From Progne subis subis (lineage: Eukaryota; Chordata; Aves; Passeriformes; Hirundinidae), in the NCBI GenBank assembly GCA_022316685.1, contig JAKJHU010000672.1, positions 1 through 64,000 on the forward strand: a stretch of 64,000 nt of DNA, written 5' to 3'. Both the position numbers and the translations under genes were made by a program. Below the pieces are notes generated by a model. That model did not search any database. It saw only the letters and a list, made by a program, of their open reading frames with translations, and was not told where the DNA came from. Shown here in pieces: positions 10,759-21,720 of the stretch (its first letter is position 1; each line of letters starts with the position of its first letter).

Positions 10759-12302
10759 TCTCCCTAGGTCAACAAAAAGGATTCTAATGGTGCCTTTACG
10801 CAAACGGAAAAAATACTTCAAGGCAACACAAAGCAAAAACTCTTTGACCTCTCTTTAAACTAAAACTTCTTTAAGGTGCCCCTACACAAACGGAAAGGTA
10901 CAGTACGGGCAACTTAAACCATAAAATTCCACTCACTCCATAGGGGCCTAGTCACCTCAGGACTACGACCACTACTCTCTCTCACCCTCGAGGACCCGTA
11001 GGTAGCTCTCCTACCTCTGCCAGTCCCCGGGATAGCCCGCCGGCCCCCTTGACCCTGTGTCCGGATGGAGCTAGACTCCCCGCCCAACGCAGGTCCCACA
11101 CCTGGATAATCCACTCCTACAGAGCAACCCCGCCCGATGTGGGATCCCGAGCCTCAGCCACTATCCCCTCTCTCTCTCCCGCAGCATTCTCAAGCCCCCA
11201 GTAAGAACGGCCGGTCAACCAAGGCCTAGGGTTCCAGGTACCCGCCTACCGCCAGAGCCTGATCCGCGGTGCGCGACTTTCTCAACTCCCCTACGTTCGA
11301 CTCCCTCGCAGCTTTAGAAGTCCCCTAATCACTCTCACCTCTGCACCCGGACAGCGTCCTGTCCCCCACCAGTGCAGACTGCACCCGGACAGCGTGCCTC
11401 CTTGCACCCACCGACCAGTGCAAAACCTCTTGTACCCGGAAAGCGTGCTTCCTTGCACCCCCGACCAGTACAGGTTCCTCACACCGCTCCCGGCCTCCAC
11501 TATCCAGCACCCGGAACAGCGTGCCTCTCTACTAGGCACCCCCGACCAATGCCAGCACCAGGCCTACTGCACCCGGAAAGCGTACCCCTACTGGGGCACC
11601 CCCGACCAGTGCTGATCCTAGGCCTACTGTACCCCGGACAGCGTACCCCTATACTGGGCACCCCCGACCAATGCAGCACTTCCCCAACTAGGTAGCCTGT
11701 GGGGCCTGCCCTTAGGACCTCAGCCACTACTCTAGTCTGTGGACCCTCTTACCCCTGCACCCGGATAGGGCCAGATCCTCCGCCCAATGCAGGTCCCACA
11801 CCCGGATAATCTGGCCTGGCGCCACCCCTGACCAGTGTGGGAATCAAGGGCCACACCCACTACTCCTCTTTCATGGGGGGGATCCTAGTGGGGCCTTCCT
11901 CCCAATCACCCTATGACGTGCCACTCACGCCCTAGTTTTCCTTCCGCACGTCCGGAGGGGGGCCCGCTACGCCCCTGGAGACGCCTCACCCACTCGGTCT
12001 CCACTCGCTTCCCCCTGTTCCCGGCCGGGCCCCCTCGCGGGAGTCCGGAACCGCAGGTACTGTGGGGTCCGCACTCGCTTCGGGGGTCCGAGCTGCCTGC
12101 CCCCAGTCTCACTCACACCTCACTCTCACGCCTCCACTCCCGCCACCGGTTTGCTTACCAGTGCTCCTCCGCGATGTCTTCAGCGGCGTCCTCGCTGTCC
12201 AATCTCCGCTGGTGTCCTCGCTGGGTCCGGAGTCGCCAGCTGTCCCAGGAGTCCAAGGTCGGGCGGCGCCTTCCCTTCCTGGGTCCTCTTCTGGGCGTGG
12301 CG
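10759..12302 (-). other. Provirus 5' leader (untranslated)
   Basis: About 1.5 kb lies between the primer site and the gag start, which is long for a gammaretroviral leader. It is GC-rich, has no convincing frame, and is partly repetitive: a 60-bp-class array at 11,330-11,690, and two similar blocks around 11,060-11,120 and 11,765-11,825. The packaging signal and splice donor should be here, but I cannot locate them by eye. Confidence 0.6.
11330..11690 (-). repeat. Degenerate tandem array in the provirus leader
   Basis: About five units of roughly 60-66 bases recur, each carrying ACCCGGA(A/C)AGCGT followed by GCACCCCCGACCA(G/A)TGC as read on the plus strand. Units differ by small indels and substitutions. 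The array sits within the leader where RNA packaging structures are normally found. Confidence 0.7.
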
Positions 12303-12320
12303 ATCCCAGACGAGCCCCCA
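12303..12320 (-). promoter_or_regulatory. Primer binding site, tRNA-Pro type
   Basis: On the minus strand TGGGGGCTCGTCTGGGAT follows the 5' LTR end (ATAACA) after three bases. It matches the proline-tRNA primer site common to gammaretroviruses with one difference. It fixes the LTR boundary and the orientation of the provirus. Confidence 0.9.
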
Positions 12321-12323
12321 AAT

Positions 12324-13182
12324 TGTTATAAATGAGGCGAGGGCAGGAGATTGATTTTACTCCTTTCAGTGCCTTTATTAATCAGCTCTTTTCTGAAAGG
12401 GAGGTAGCTCGGGAAGGCCTACACCACCGCTGCTCCTGATAGACACCGCTGAGGAGGAGGTCTAGACGAATCTGTTGCTCACACTGCAGAGTCGGGAGCC
12501 TTGCCTCACAGGAGTCCTCAGGTCTCGCTCTGCAATGTGTTTTGGGCCAGGGGGTGTCTCCAGTGGGTGCCTCTCAAGTCAGGGTGAGCACCTGGATGTC
12601 TGTCCGGCCAAGTCCACAGGTGCCTGAAGGTTTTCCTCACCCATTGGTACCTCTCATCTTGTTGGAAGTGGTGCCGGCTCGTTGTTATTAGGGGTTGTTG
12701 GTATGTACCCCACTTCCGGTTGAGAGGTGTACCTTGGGAGTCCCCCTCATCTCCATACTGGGTGGTACTTCATGGAGGGTGGCCGGTCTCTGGGCGGGCT
12801 CTGGGCAGTGCCTCCAGGCTGATGGACGGATGGGGTGGAGCTGATGGCAGGCAGGCAGTGTCAGTGTCTCGGCGGGCGTAGACATGTGGTGTTGCTGACT
12901 CAAGGGGCCAGTCAGGGAGCAGTGGCTACTTAACACAGGAAGGGTAAGGGGAAACTGGGACTGAACAATGGAGTCTAGGGGCCTAGCTCGGAATGAGGTA
13001 AGGAGGAATACACAACCTTAGGGATTAAACTGGGGTCTGGGGTACACAGAACAGATAACAGAGACAGATAACATCAATACATAAAACTGGTAACAAGAAC
13101 AAGTAACAAACAACTATCCAACTTAACACCAACTCTTAATACTCTGCACTTTTTTTTTTTTTTTTAAATTTTATTCCTCACA
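12324..13182 (-). mobile_element. 5' LTR of the gammaretrovirus-like provirus
   Basis: The partner of 2,837-3,682, with the same TG...CA ends. A T-run on the plus strand (13,151-13,165) lengthens it slightly. A poly(A) signal is the complement of 12,374-12,379. I find no clear TATA box. The right flank starts CCTTGG and the left flank of the other LTR ends TTTCC, so no target-site duplication is visible. Confidence 0.9.
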
Positions 13183-13500
13183 CCTTGGAGCGTCTCCAGG
13201 CAGGGAACGTTGGAGCTGTCACCACCATGGTGTCACAGAGAGGGGAACGCTGGGGCTGTGCCGCTCCTGCCCCAGGCCCCAAGAGCTCTGCCAGCGCCTG
13301 GAGGAGACACAAAGGCTGAGCCCAAGGGAGAGAACTGCAGAAGGGGCTGAGCTGGGAGGGAGGCAGCGGGATCATGGAGTCCAGGCCCTGGCCCTGCACA
13401 GACAGCCCAAGAGTGGCAGCCTGGGCATTCCCGGGAGCGGTGTCCAAAGGCTCCTGGAGCTGCGGCAGCCTCGCAGCTGTGACCATTCCCTGGGGAGCCT
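13183..13500 (-). repeat. CR1-like fragment, first of two similar blocks
   Basis: This block matches 15,383-15,700 closely. In the minus direction it ends with sequence resembling the CR1 3' region (a GGACTCCATGATCCC-like stretch). It directly abuts the 5' LTR, so the provirus junction falls at the edge of this repeat. Confidence 0.5.
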
Positions 13501-15382
13501 GGTGAGTGGTCAAGCCCCCTGGAGGGGAAGAAGCTTTTGCTGGTCTCCAGCCTGCAGCTGGCCTGGCCCAGCCCCAGCCGTTCCCTGGGGATGCATTCCC
13601 TGCTGGCCCCGGGGCAGAAGTCTCAGCTGCCCCTGCTGCTGTCCCTGGGCAGGAGGCGCAGCCCCGGGGAGCTCTGAGCTCCGTCTGCTGCTGGGCTGCG
13701 GCCGAAGCGAGCCAGTGCCGGCAGAGCTCTGGGGAAAGGTCCCCGGCCCTGGCTTGGGGCTGGGCCAGTGGCCCAGGGAGCAAATCAACTTGCAGCTGCT
13801 GCCCCAGAGCAGGGAAGAGCAGGAATTGCTGGCGGGGAGTGACTCTTTCCAAGGGCCTGCAGCAGCAGGACACAGGCCATGGCTGGACACTGCCTGGGGC
13901 CAGGGTGAGCTGGGATGTGGGGATGGACTTGTTCCCTGGGAGGGCGGTGGGGCCCTGGCACAGAGTGGGCGGAAAAGCTGCATGCTGCCCTGGAATGGCT
14001 GGAAGTGTGCAAGGGCTGGTTGGAGGGGACTTCCTGCCAGATGGGATGGGATGGGATGGGGATGGATCAGTGCAATGTGGGGATTGCAGTGTGAGGGCTT
14101 CTGTGAAGGTAGGGAGGGGTAGGGATTGCAGTGGGGGGATGGGGTATTTTGGGCTGTTGGAGCAGAGGGCTGGGAAAGCAAGAGGCAATTTTTGGGTGGG
14201 TGCTGGCGCTTGTAGCAGTTTGGTAGCAGGGCTGAGGTGGTGTGGTGGTATATTTGGGAGGGTTATGGTGTCTGGTTCCAAGAAGGATAGTAGGAAAGAA
14301 AGAAAGAAAGAAAGAAAAGAAAGAAAGATCTGGATTTTTTTCATCATCTGGAGACTCAAATCTGGTGTTTCCTGGCATAGCCAGAGCCCAGATCCAGAAA
14401 TGCCCCGGTGCTGGCACAGCCCAAGTCCAGAAATTTACTGGCACAAAAACCCAAACTGCAGCAATTTCTCGGTTCTGGCACCGCCCAGATCTGGTCCATT
14501 GGTGGTGCCAGGACTCCAGATGCAGCGGTTTGCCATCAACCAGATCCGGCAATTTCCTGCTGCTGGGGCACACGAGGGGTCTGGATGGGCAGGAAAGCTG
14601 AGCCTGAGCCAGGAGCTTTCCTTGGCTGCAGCAGAGGCTGTGTGTGCAAAGGCCTTCCCAGAGCTGTGCCCGTGGCCAGGAGGGATTGTGCCACAGGAGC
14701 TGAGCCTGAATTTCCTCTTGCAGGCAGCTTTAGAGCACAGAACATGGACAAGGCAGAGCTGTCTGTCAGCTTTCTACAGTCCTCCAGAGGAATGCTGTGT
14801 GGAAAGCAGCCTGGGAGCAGGCTTGATGTGCCAGGGGTGGGCAATTGAGAGCCCTTTTCTCCCCTGTAGCCTGTGTCTCTGGCCCCTGCTCTTTGCAAGT
14901 GCCCTAGAGCTGCCTGCCAAGGGGCCTTTTTCACTGGCATGAGAAGAGTCCTGCTCCAGGGCTGTCCTCAAGCTGCTTTTACAGCAGATGTGCCTGAGGA
15001 ATGGGTCATTGCATTGCAGTCTCAGTGCTGTGTGTGAGTGCAGCTGAAAGCACTGGAGGAGGCAGCAGCTCTGCTGGGGGCAGAGTTGTCTTTTTCTTGG
15101 CATTTTTTTATTTGGTGGTTTTCTTTGTTTGATTTGGGTTTTGTTTTTTTTCTTGGGGTGTTTGGTTTAGTTTGGTTTTGGTTATGGTTTTGTTATTTTT
15201 TTAACTTACCCTGTCAGCTCTAGGCAGAGCTCTGTAACTCTATGTGCCACTTGCCTGTGGCACTGTGGAGGTGGCCAGGGGGACCTTCCCCGAGCTGTGT
15301 GCACAGGAATGCACATCAGCCCAGGCCAGGGTGCTCAGTGCCCGCTCAGTTTTGCTGTCTGGCTGTGGCTCTGGACGCTTCC
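13501..15382. other. No supported gene; GC-rich sequence with microsatellites
   Basis: Long frames exist on both strands here (up to 478 codons on the plus strand), but they overlap one another, run through the GAAA microsatellite at 14,289-14,330 and show no recognisable domain. A short GGGAT-type run lies at 14,040-14,065. A T/G-rich stretch occurs at 15,095-15,200. I regard the region as non-coding. Confidence 0.5.
14289..14330 (+). repeat. (GAAA)n microsatellite
   Basis: About ten GAAA units in near-perfect succession. Confidence 0.9.
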
Positions 15383-15992
15383 CTTGGAGCGTCTCCAGGC
15401 AGGGAACATTGGAGCTGTCCCCACCGTGGTGTCACAGAGAGGGGAACGCTGGGGCTGTGCCGCTCCTGCCCCGGCCCCAAGAGCTCTGCCAGCGCCTGGA
15501 GGAGACACAAAGACTGAGCCCAAGGGAGAGAACTGCAGAAGGGGCTGAGCTGGGAGGGAGGCAGCGGGATCATGGAGTCCAGGCCCTGGCCCTGCACAGA
15601 CAGCCCAAGAGTGGCAGCCTGGGCATTCCCGGGAGCGGTGTCCAAAGACTTCTGGAGCTGTGGCAGCCTCAGGGCTGAGCCCATTCCCTGAGGAGCCTGG
15701 TGAGTGCCTCAGACCCCTCTGGGAGAAGAAGCTTTTCCTGATCTTCAGCCCAGCCCTGCCCTGGCCCAGCTCCAGCTGTTCCCTTGGGTTGTGTCCCTGC
15801 TCACCTTGGGCAGAGATCAGAGCTTGCCTAGAGAAGCTGTGGTTGCCTCTGGATCCCTGGAAGTGTCCAAGGCCAGGCTGGATGTGGGTTGGAGCAGCCT
15901 GGGATAGTGGGAGGTGTTCCTGCCCGTGGCAGGGGTTCGATGAGATGAACTTTAAGGTCTCTTCCAAGCCAAGCCATTCTGTGATTCTGTAA
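15383..15992. mobile_element. Composite CR1 fragments
   Basis: The first part (to about 15,700) repeats 13,183-13,500 in CR1 minus orientation. The end (about 15,825-15,992) is a plus-oriented CR1 3' tail: a GGAAGTGTCCAAGGCCAGGCTGG-type consensus passage, then TTTAAGGTCTCTTCCAA and the octamer-like end ATTCTGTGATTCTGT. Two oppositely oriented insertions are the simplest reading. Confidence 0.7.
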
Positions 15993-17831
15993 TTTTGGGA
16001 GAGATGCCGAAGCTCTGTTTCAGCTTTATCCCACCGAATGTCTGGACCCAGCAGCAGCCATGGGTGGGATCATCACCTCCTCCCTCTCCCTGTGGCCATA
16101 ACTCACCCAACAGCAGCCACTGAATAATGTCCCTCATGGGGCAGTGAGTGCCAGAAAGGAACGTTGCTCCTTGGGGAAACACAAAGTCGTTGGACTTCAG
16201 CAAAGCATTGAAATGGGCCCCCTCAAGCACCTCAGCAGCAGTGAAATCTCCTCTTACTGGACTCAGCCCAGGAGATCTCCCAGAGGAGCTGCAGAGGAGT
16301 CGCTGTCAGGAGGAGGGACATTTGTTAAAGTTTCATGTAGATCAAAGCAAGCTCTGGCACCATTCCACATTTTTGTTTGTCACTGGAAAATAAATACAGA
16401 TGTCCCCATGTCACAATGTCAGTCCCCCCAGGGTTCCTGTGATTGGTTTTGTCCCCTGATATGGAGACACAGGAGCTCTCCCAGCTGCACAGGGTGTCAG
16501 GAATCCCTTCCTGAGCTTGACACCCTTGGAGAGGGTGAACAAGGAGGTTCCTTGCTGCAGGAGCAAGTATGGGTTTTGGAAACAGGCCAGACCTGGAGAA
16601 GGCTCCTTCTACAACCCCTCAGCACGCGGCAATCCCACATCTTTATTTGTGTGACTCTCTTGTCAGGGCAAGGAGAGGGGAGAGAGGAGCCTCCTTTGGG
16701 CAGGGAGAGGAGACAGAGAGACACCAAAAGCAGGAGTGCCAAAGGGATGTGGGCAGATCTGGATCTAATGGCTGCATTAGGGGTGCCATTCCTAAATCCA
16801 GTTTGGGAGAGTCATGGCTGTGTTGCTGTGTAACCTCTGAGGTATCTGATGGTGGGAGATGCTCAAGTTTGTCCTGTTTGCATCCCCAGTTCCTGCAGGG
16901 CTGGTGTTAAACAGCGCCAGGGGATGCTCCTGGGCACTGACCCTGGCATGGCTCAGGGTTCAGGCTTCCTCCATCAATCCCACTTCAGAGGTTCAGTCTG
17001 GTGGGAAGGTCTTAGTGGGTCAGGAGCAGCACAATCCAGAGAACTGGAGGATGGTTTTATGTTGGTAATTCTGGGAATGGGTTTCTGAGGCAGGATGCTG
17101 GATACCAGGGATTTATGCCCTCCTTTTTAGGAAGAGTTTGGATTCCTGGTGTTAGTGCTGTTCCACAGCTTCCACCATCCCTACTCCTTTCATTCCCACT
17201 TCCTCAGCTTCCCCGTGTCCTTTCTGAGGAGGAAGAAAGGAACATCGATGGTGGCACCACTTGGCTGCCTCGGCCTCCAGCTGGTCCTGGAGTTCCAGGG
17301 TGTCCGGCACAGCCGCTCTCAGTGGGGCTGGGACTTGGTTCAGGCCCCCACAGTCCTGTCAGTGGCCACTCCCCACTGGGCTCACGCTCTGCCCATGTGG
17401 GGCTGTTGGAGGCTCAGCGGCTCTGGCTGAGCACTCCCAGCTCTCCAGTTCCTGACTCATCCCAGGGATGGGGTCCCGCAGTCCCGGTCGTTGCCCTGTT
17501 GCCAACGGGGCCCTGTTTTGGGGTGGCCATGGGTACCTGCTGTTCCTCCAGCCTCAGCAGCCCCACAGCAGAAGGGTCCTCTGGGAGCCCAGGCAAGGGA
17601 TTCAGCTGTGGGATTCCCTCTGTCTCCACAGCAGCTCTCCCAAGAGTCCTTTGGGCTCCCTGAAATACTGTCTCCTGAGGTGATCCATGCCAGGGAGTCC
17701 CGGGGCCTCTGGGCCAGTCCCAGTGGGTGTTTTTGCCATTCCCAGTTGTGGTCACTTCAGCTCCTGATGTGCTTAGGCCTGAGTGGCCGGCCTCAGCCAG
17801 AGCTGACTTACAAGAGGAGCCCTGGGCATTG
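15993..17831. other. No gene recognised
   Basis: Moderately GC-rich single-copy sequence within this window. Frames up to 229 codons exist but overlap on several frames, and none shows a domain, signal peptide or conserved copy elsewhere in the window. Confidence 0.4.
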
Positions 17832-18530
17832 TGTGACTAACACCATCAGTTTTATTTAGCTAAAAATAGATGACTGAGATGCTTATGCCAGCTGTTTAAC
17901 ACCAAAATGGATGCTTTAGAAACTTTTGCATGATCTTGTGTTGTTATCTGCATGAAAAGTATCATTTTAAGAAATTGCCCAGCTGACATCTATAGAGGCT
18001 TGTAGGATATTTTAGGGGAAACCCTCCAAGCCGAGGGCTGGCATCTGGCCAAGTCCTGGCCCCTCCTAGTCAGGAAAAGTGCCATGAGATCCAGGAGTTT
18101 ATGTGCTAAAAATATAATCAAGTCACTTTGGCTTGCTCATTTGGACCTATAAAAGCTGGACCCATTTTCAGAACAAATTCAGAAACCTCATCTACAGGTG
18201 CATGCACCACGTAGGATTTTTCCAATTGCTTGGAAGTGTTCTCCAGGTCCTTGCTGTGAAATGGGGCTCCCCAGAGACTGCAGACTCTGGATGATGGTGG
18301 AGTATTTAGGCATTTAGTGATGGATCTTTCTCAATCCCTATCCTTTCTCTCCTATAATAATGATTAGGTGCATTACCTTGGTTCTTTTTGATTGTTGCTA
18401 AAGCCAAGCACATAGTTTTAGTGAATGTATAGTTCTACTTTTGTGTTGCCTTAATACTCAGAGTGGAATAAGATCATTCTTTCCATCAGTTTCTGTATTC
18501 TTTAAATCACCCCCATCTATTGGCAGAACA
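17832..18530 (+). mobile_element. Candidate LTR with TATA box
   Basis: The stretch begins TGTGAC and ends GAACA, so the ends are TG...CA. A TATAAAA box lies at 18,148-18,154, about 315 bases in, as in a U3 region. It is AT-rich compared with its flanks. Directly after it comes GGTATCAGAGCC, which resembles a tRNA primer site but lacks the expected initial T. A minisatellite follows instead of retroviral genes. No second copy is in the window, so this remains a candidate. Confidence 0.4.
18148..18154 (+). promoter_or_regulatory. TATA box in candidate LTR
   Basis: TATAAAA followed by GCTGGACCCATTTTC; the spacing from the TG end fits a retroviral U3 promoter. Confidence 0.4.
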
Positions 18531-18540
18531 GGTATCAGAG

Positions 18541-18800
18541 CCTGATGAAAGCAAGGCTCTGCTGTGATCTAGCTGGGCCTCATGGAATGCAGACGGCCAC
18601 TGTCAGTCGATGGAACTCCTGGAAGCAAGGCTCAGATGTGACAAAGGCTTGTGCACCATGGAACCCAAGAGACCCTGATGGAACCAAGGCTGCAGTGAGT
18701 CACAGAGGGAACCCATGGAAGCCAGGAGAGCATTGTGAGGCTGTGGAACAATATGGCACCAAGGTTCCACTGGGACTTGACAGAACCCCCTGGAAGTGAA
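18541..18800 (-). repeat. Minisatellite, GTGTCACAATGG family, locus 1
   Basis: Degenerate units of about 45-55 bases built of CCATGGAA, CAAGGCT and a GTGACA/CATTGTG element. It is the reverse orientation of the arrays at 24,371-24,620 and 51,350-51,820. The open frame across it is a by-product of the repeat. Confidence 0.6.
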
Positions 18801-19349
18801 TCGTCCCAAACTGGGCCAAGAGACACTTCTGAGACAAAGTCCAAGAAGTGGGGATTTGCTTTATTCAGCACACCGGGTGTGCAGGGATATCTCCTCCCAA
18901 CAGCACACACACAGGCACACAGCAGATGACAATATATGGTTACCCTTTATGCATAGTCGTAGTTCTCCTTAGAAAAGGTGGGGTTATGTAAACTATTTCT
19001 TAGAACTCATTACTATCATTAGCATAGGTGAGGCGCAGGTTCAACATCCTGGTGGTGGCACTGAGGAAGGCTCCGCGTCCTCCCTCGGTGGTCCCCTGAT
19101 GAAGGCTGGACATCTCCATCACTGTGCCCTTTTCATCTTTCTCCTCTAGGCATGCACAGTCTCCAGTTTGCCATTTCAGCAACTTCCTCACTGGTTTTAG
19201 CAAGCTCTGTCCTTCATTTCTGCAAGTTTTGTTCCCTATTTCTTGACAAGTTTCATCCTGTGTCTTAAGCTTGTGGTGAACATTTTCTAGCTTCCAGGTG
19301 TATCTTATTCTTGCCCAAGGATGCCCAGGCACAGTTCTTTTAACCCTTT
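18801..19349. other. No gene recognised
   Basis: Low-copy sequence between the minisatellite and the retroviral remnant. A minus-strand frame of 134 codons (19,404-19,000) overlaps the LTR-like repeat and has no recognisable domain. Confidence 0.35.
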
Positions 19350-19800
19350 CACAGCCAAGCACAGGAGAACCACTCCCAGACACTGGGAATTCCTGCAGGT
19401 GCACCCACCTTTGCAGACAAGGAGGCTCCAGCCTCGCTGGGAGAGGGCCCAGCTTTTACACTGTTAAACAAACAAGGTGACATCACTCCTAGTGTGGGAA
19501 CATCTGGTTTCATTCTCCTGGTTGGTTTCTCCCAAAGCCTGGCCAGGGCTCAAGGAGGAACCAAGGGAGTTGGCTTAGATCCTACAGCCCCAGACAAAGC
19601 CAGATTGGGCCTGGTTTCCCAATATAGAAAGATAAATCCATGTTTCACCAATGAACACATACAGAGATCATATTGCTAATAATGCTTTGTTAATGAGCAG
19701 ATGGGAATAAACCATTTGGTTGGAAGGTTCATCTAGAGGTCAGCTTTGGCTCAGGGCCTGTTGTTCAGGTCTCAGTACTTCAGTCAGTGCTTTGACCTAC
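19350..19800 (-). mobile_element. LTR-like direct repeat, putative 3' LTR of a remnant
   Basis: Aligns over about 450 bases with 21,095-21,575 in the same orientation, with many substitutions and indels, so it is old. On the minus strand a short frame ending in an envelope-like tail stops just before it, as expected for a 3' LTR. Confidence 0.5.
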
Positions 19801-21094
19801 CGATGAACTACAACCTTCATAACAATTCTTTTGATAACAGAGTTTAGATTTAGGTATTATGCCTAACATCTCTTCTTCAATTACATGCTCTCCACGTTCA
19901 TTACTCAGAGCTATAATTTGCATTCCTTTCAAAACATGCCTAATTAGTTGCTGTTCTCTGTTCTTTATCAAATATCCCTGTTTTCTTGAGACTGCGTCTC
20001 TTTTTAGACAAGTCTCCAATACTCCATTTCCCAGAACGAAGTGTTAAAAATCTAACATGGAATCGTAACACACCAAGTTATCACACTGCAATGATTACAG
20101 TGACTGCCCCGACTGCATTTTGCAGCAGGCCTCCAATTTGGAAGCCAATCCCACCATGAAGAATTTTCTTCTTTCTGCCTCTCTTCTCCTGCTCTTTCTG
20201 TTGAGGTGATTCCTGATTGTTGGACTTCAAACCCAACAGTGATTCCTGCAACATTCCTTCCTAGAATAGCACAAGCTCCTCTCTAGAGGGCAAGCAGATA
20301 ATCCAAGGCCATGCAGTTCTGTAGAGCCCCATTTGTGTTTGTTGGAGCTCAGTGGATGTGCTATTGGGTATTTTAATAGCATCTCTTTTTACTTCATCTA
20401 TTAATGGATTTAGTTCGTTAATGTAAACTCCACAGACAAGGCAGCGCACATGGGGCACAGGGTGAACCAGAATTTTTGGTTTTCTGAGAGCAAAGGCACT
20501 CTCTGGGGAGAAAATGTTCTCTTGCCCCCAGCTCTTCTTTGTGGATGTTGCTGAAGTACCCTCAAGAGAGGCATCATTATTGCCTGGAAACAGGACCCAA
20601 ACCATCATTTAGGAATCTGTTTATGGGCAGTCTCCACACATCCAGCAGCTCCCATTCCCAGTACCAAAGGTCTGATTTCCTATTTCCCACTGTGGGTTGA
20701 TGATGGATCCAGGGCTCCTCACTGTGCTGCTGTTGTGTCCCCAGTGCCTTTGGGCCAGAGGAGTTTGACAGTGGTTCTGTTCCTTCTGTTGGTGCTGTTT
20801 CCAGCATTCTGTGACCAAATCCATCCTCATCTTCCCAAACCCACAGGTTCTTTTCCTTTTTCCATATGCAATTTTTGGATGCATTTTAGTGCCAAAGCAC
20901 CAAAGACACCAACACCACCTGAAGGAATCAGTGTCATTCACTACAGCTCAAAGCAGCAAAGGAGCACAAAAGGAGCAGCTCAGCAATGCACCCAACCATC
21001 ACTACCAAAGACTGCCTGCAGGGATTGAGAAAGATCCATCAGCAGTTCCCCTCAGACTTTCCCATCACCCACATGCACACAGCAGCTGGGGGAA
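19801..21094 (-). pseudogene. Env-like internal remnant between the LTR-like repeats
   Basis: Minus-strand pieces look like a degraded retroviral envelope. A CWMCGD stretch at about 20,640-20,660 resembles an envelope CXXC region. NSSWWDWLPNW at about 20,150-20,180, followed in another frame by a Gly-rich hydrophobic span (about 20,090-20,150), looks like a pre-membrane and membrane segment. A hydrophilic frame follows (20,019-19,780). No gag or pol motif is visible, so most of the internal region is gone. The assignment is by pattern only. Confidence 0.4.
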
Positions 21095-21575
21095 GCTGTC
21101 CCAGCCAAGGACTGGAGAGCCGCTCCCGGACACTGGGAATTGCTGCAGGTGCCTCCAGCCACAGGTGAGGCTCCAACCTGGCTGGGAGAGGGCCCAGCTC
21201 TGATAGTGCTGAATAAACAAACTGACAGCACTTCTAGGGCAGGAACAGCTGGTTTTCCTCCTCCTCTTGGGTCCCTCCCAAAGCCTGGCCAGGGCCCAAG
21301 GAGGAAGCAAGAGAGTTGACTTTGATCCTAAAGCCCCAAACAAGGCCAGATGTCAGATTTCATGGCCTTGTCTGGCTTCTAAACACAGAAAGGTCAATTC
21401 CTGTTTCACTAATGAGTGGATACATCTGTCACAGTGCTAATGACCATGCATATTTCACTAATGAGCAGATACAAAGATAACCTTTGGTGGGAAGGTTGAT
21501 GCAGAGGTCACCTTTGGCTCAGGGCCTGCTGTTCAGGCCTCACTCAGGCCTCTTGTCCAGGCCTGGCATGAGCAG
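21095..21575 (-). mobile_element. LTR-like direct repeat, putative 5' LTR of a remnant
   Basis: Partner of 19,350-19,800. Both copies share a TCCC(A/G)GACACTGGGAATT core and the AAAGCCTGGCCAGGGC passage. Exact ends cannot be set, because the copies have diverged and a CR1 fragment abuts the outer side. Confidence 0.5.
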
Positions 21576-21720
21576 GGACATCTTTCACCACATCACGTTG
21601 TTCAGAGCCCTGTCCCAGCTGGACTTGAATGTTCCCAGGGATGGGGCATTGACCACCTGCAGCCCCCCACATCCCCCCTGGCCACAGAACCTGGCTGCAG
21701 AAATGGGTCCTTGGGGCGCT
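21570..21720 (-). mobile_element. CR1 fragment
   Basis: Minus-oriented CR1: passages such as TTCACCACATCA, TTGTTCAGAGCCCTGTCCC and TTCCCAGGGATGGGGCATTG follow the CR1 consensus. The same piece occurs at 42,600-42,830. Confidence 0.75.

Noticed and set aside
11330..11690. CRISPR-like spacing of repeats
   Set aside because: Units are degenerate, directly adjacent without distinct spacers, and lie in a provirus leader of a vertebrate genome.
13506..14942. 478-codon plus-strand open frame
   Set aside because: It runs through a GAAA microsatellite, overlaps a 393-codon frame on the other strand and has no domain; the start region is repeat-derived.
18545..18799. 84-codon frame with repeated Trp-containing motif
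   Set aside because: Minisatellite by-product without support outside the array.
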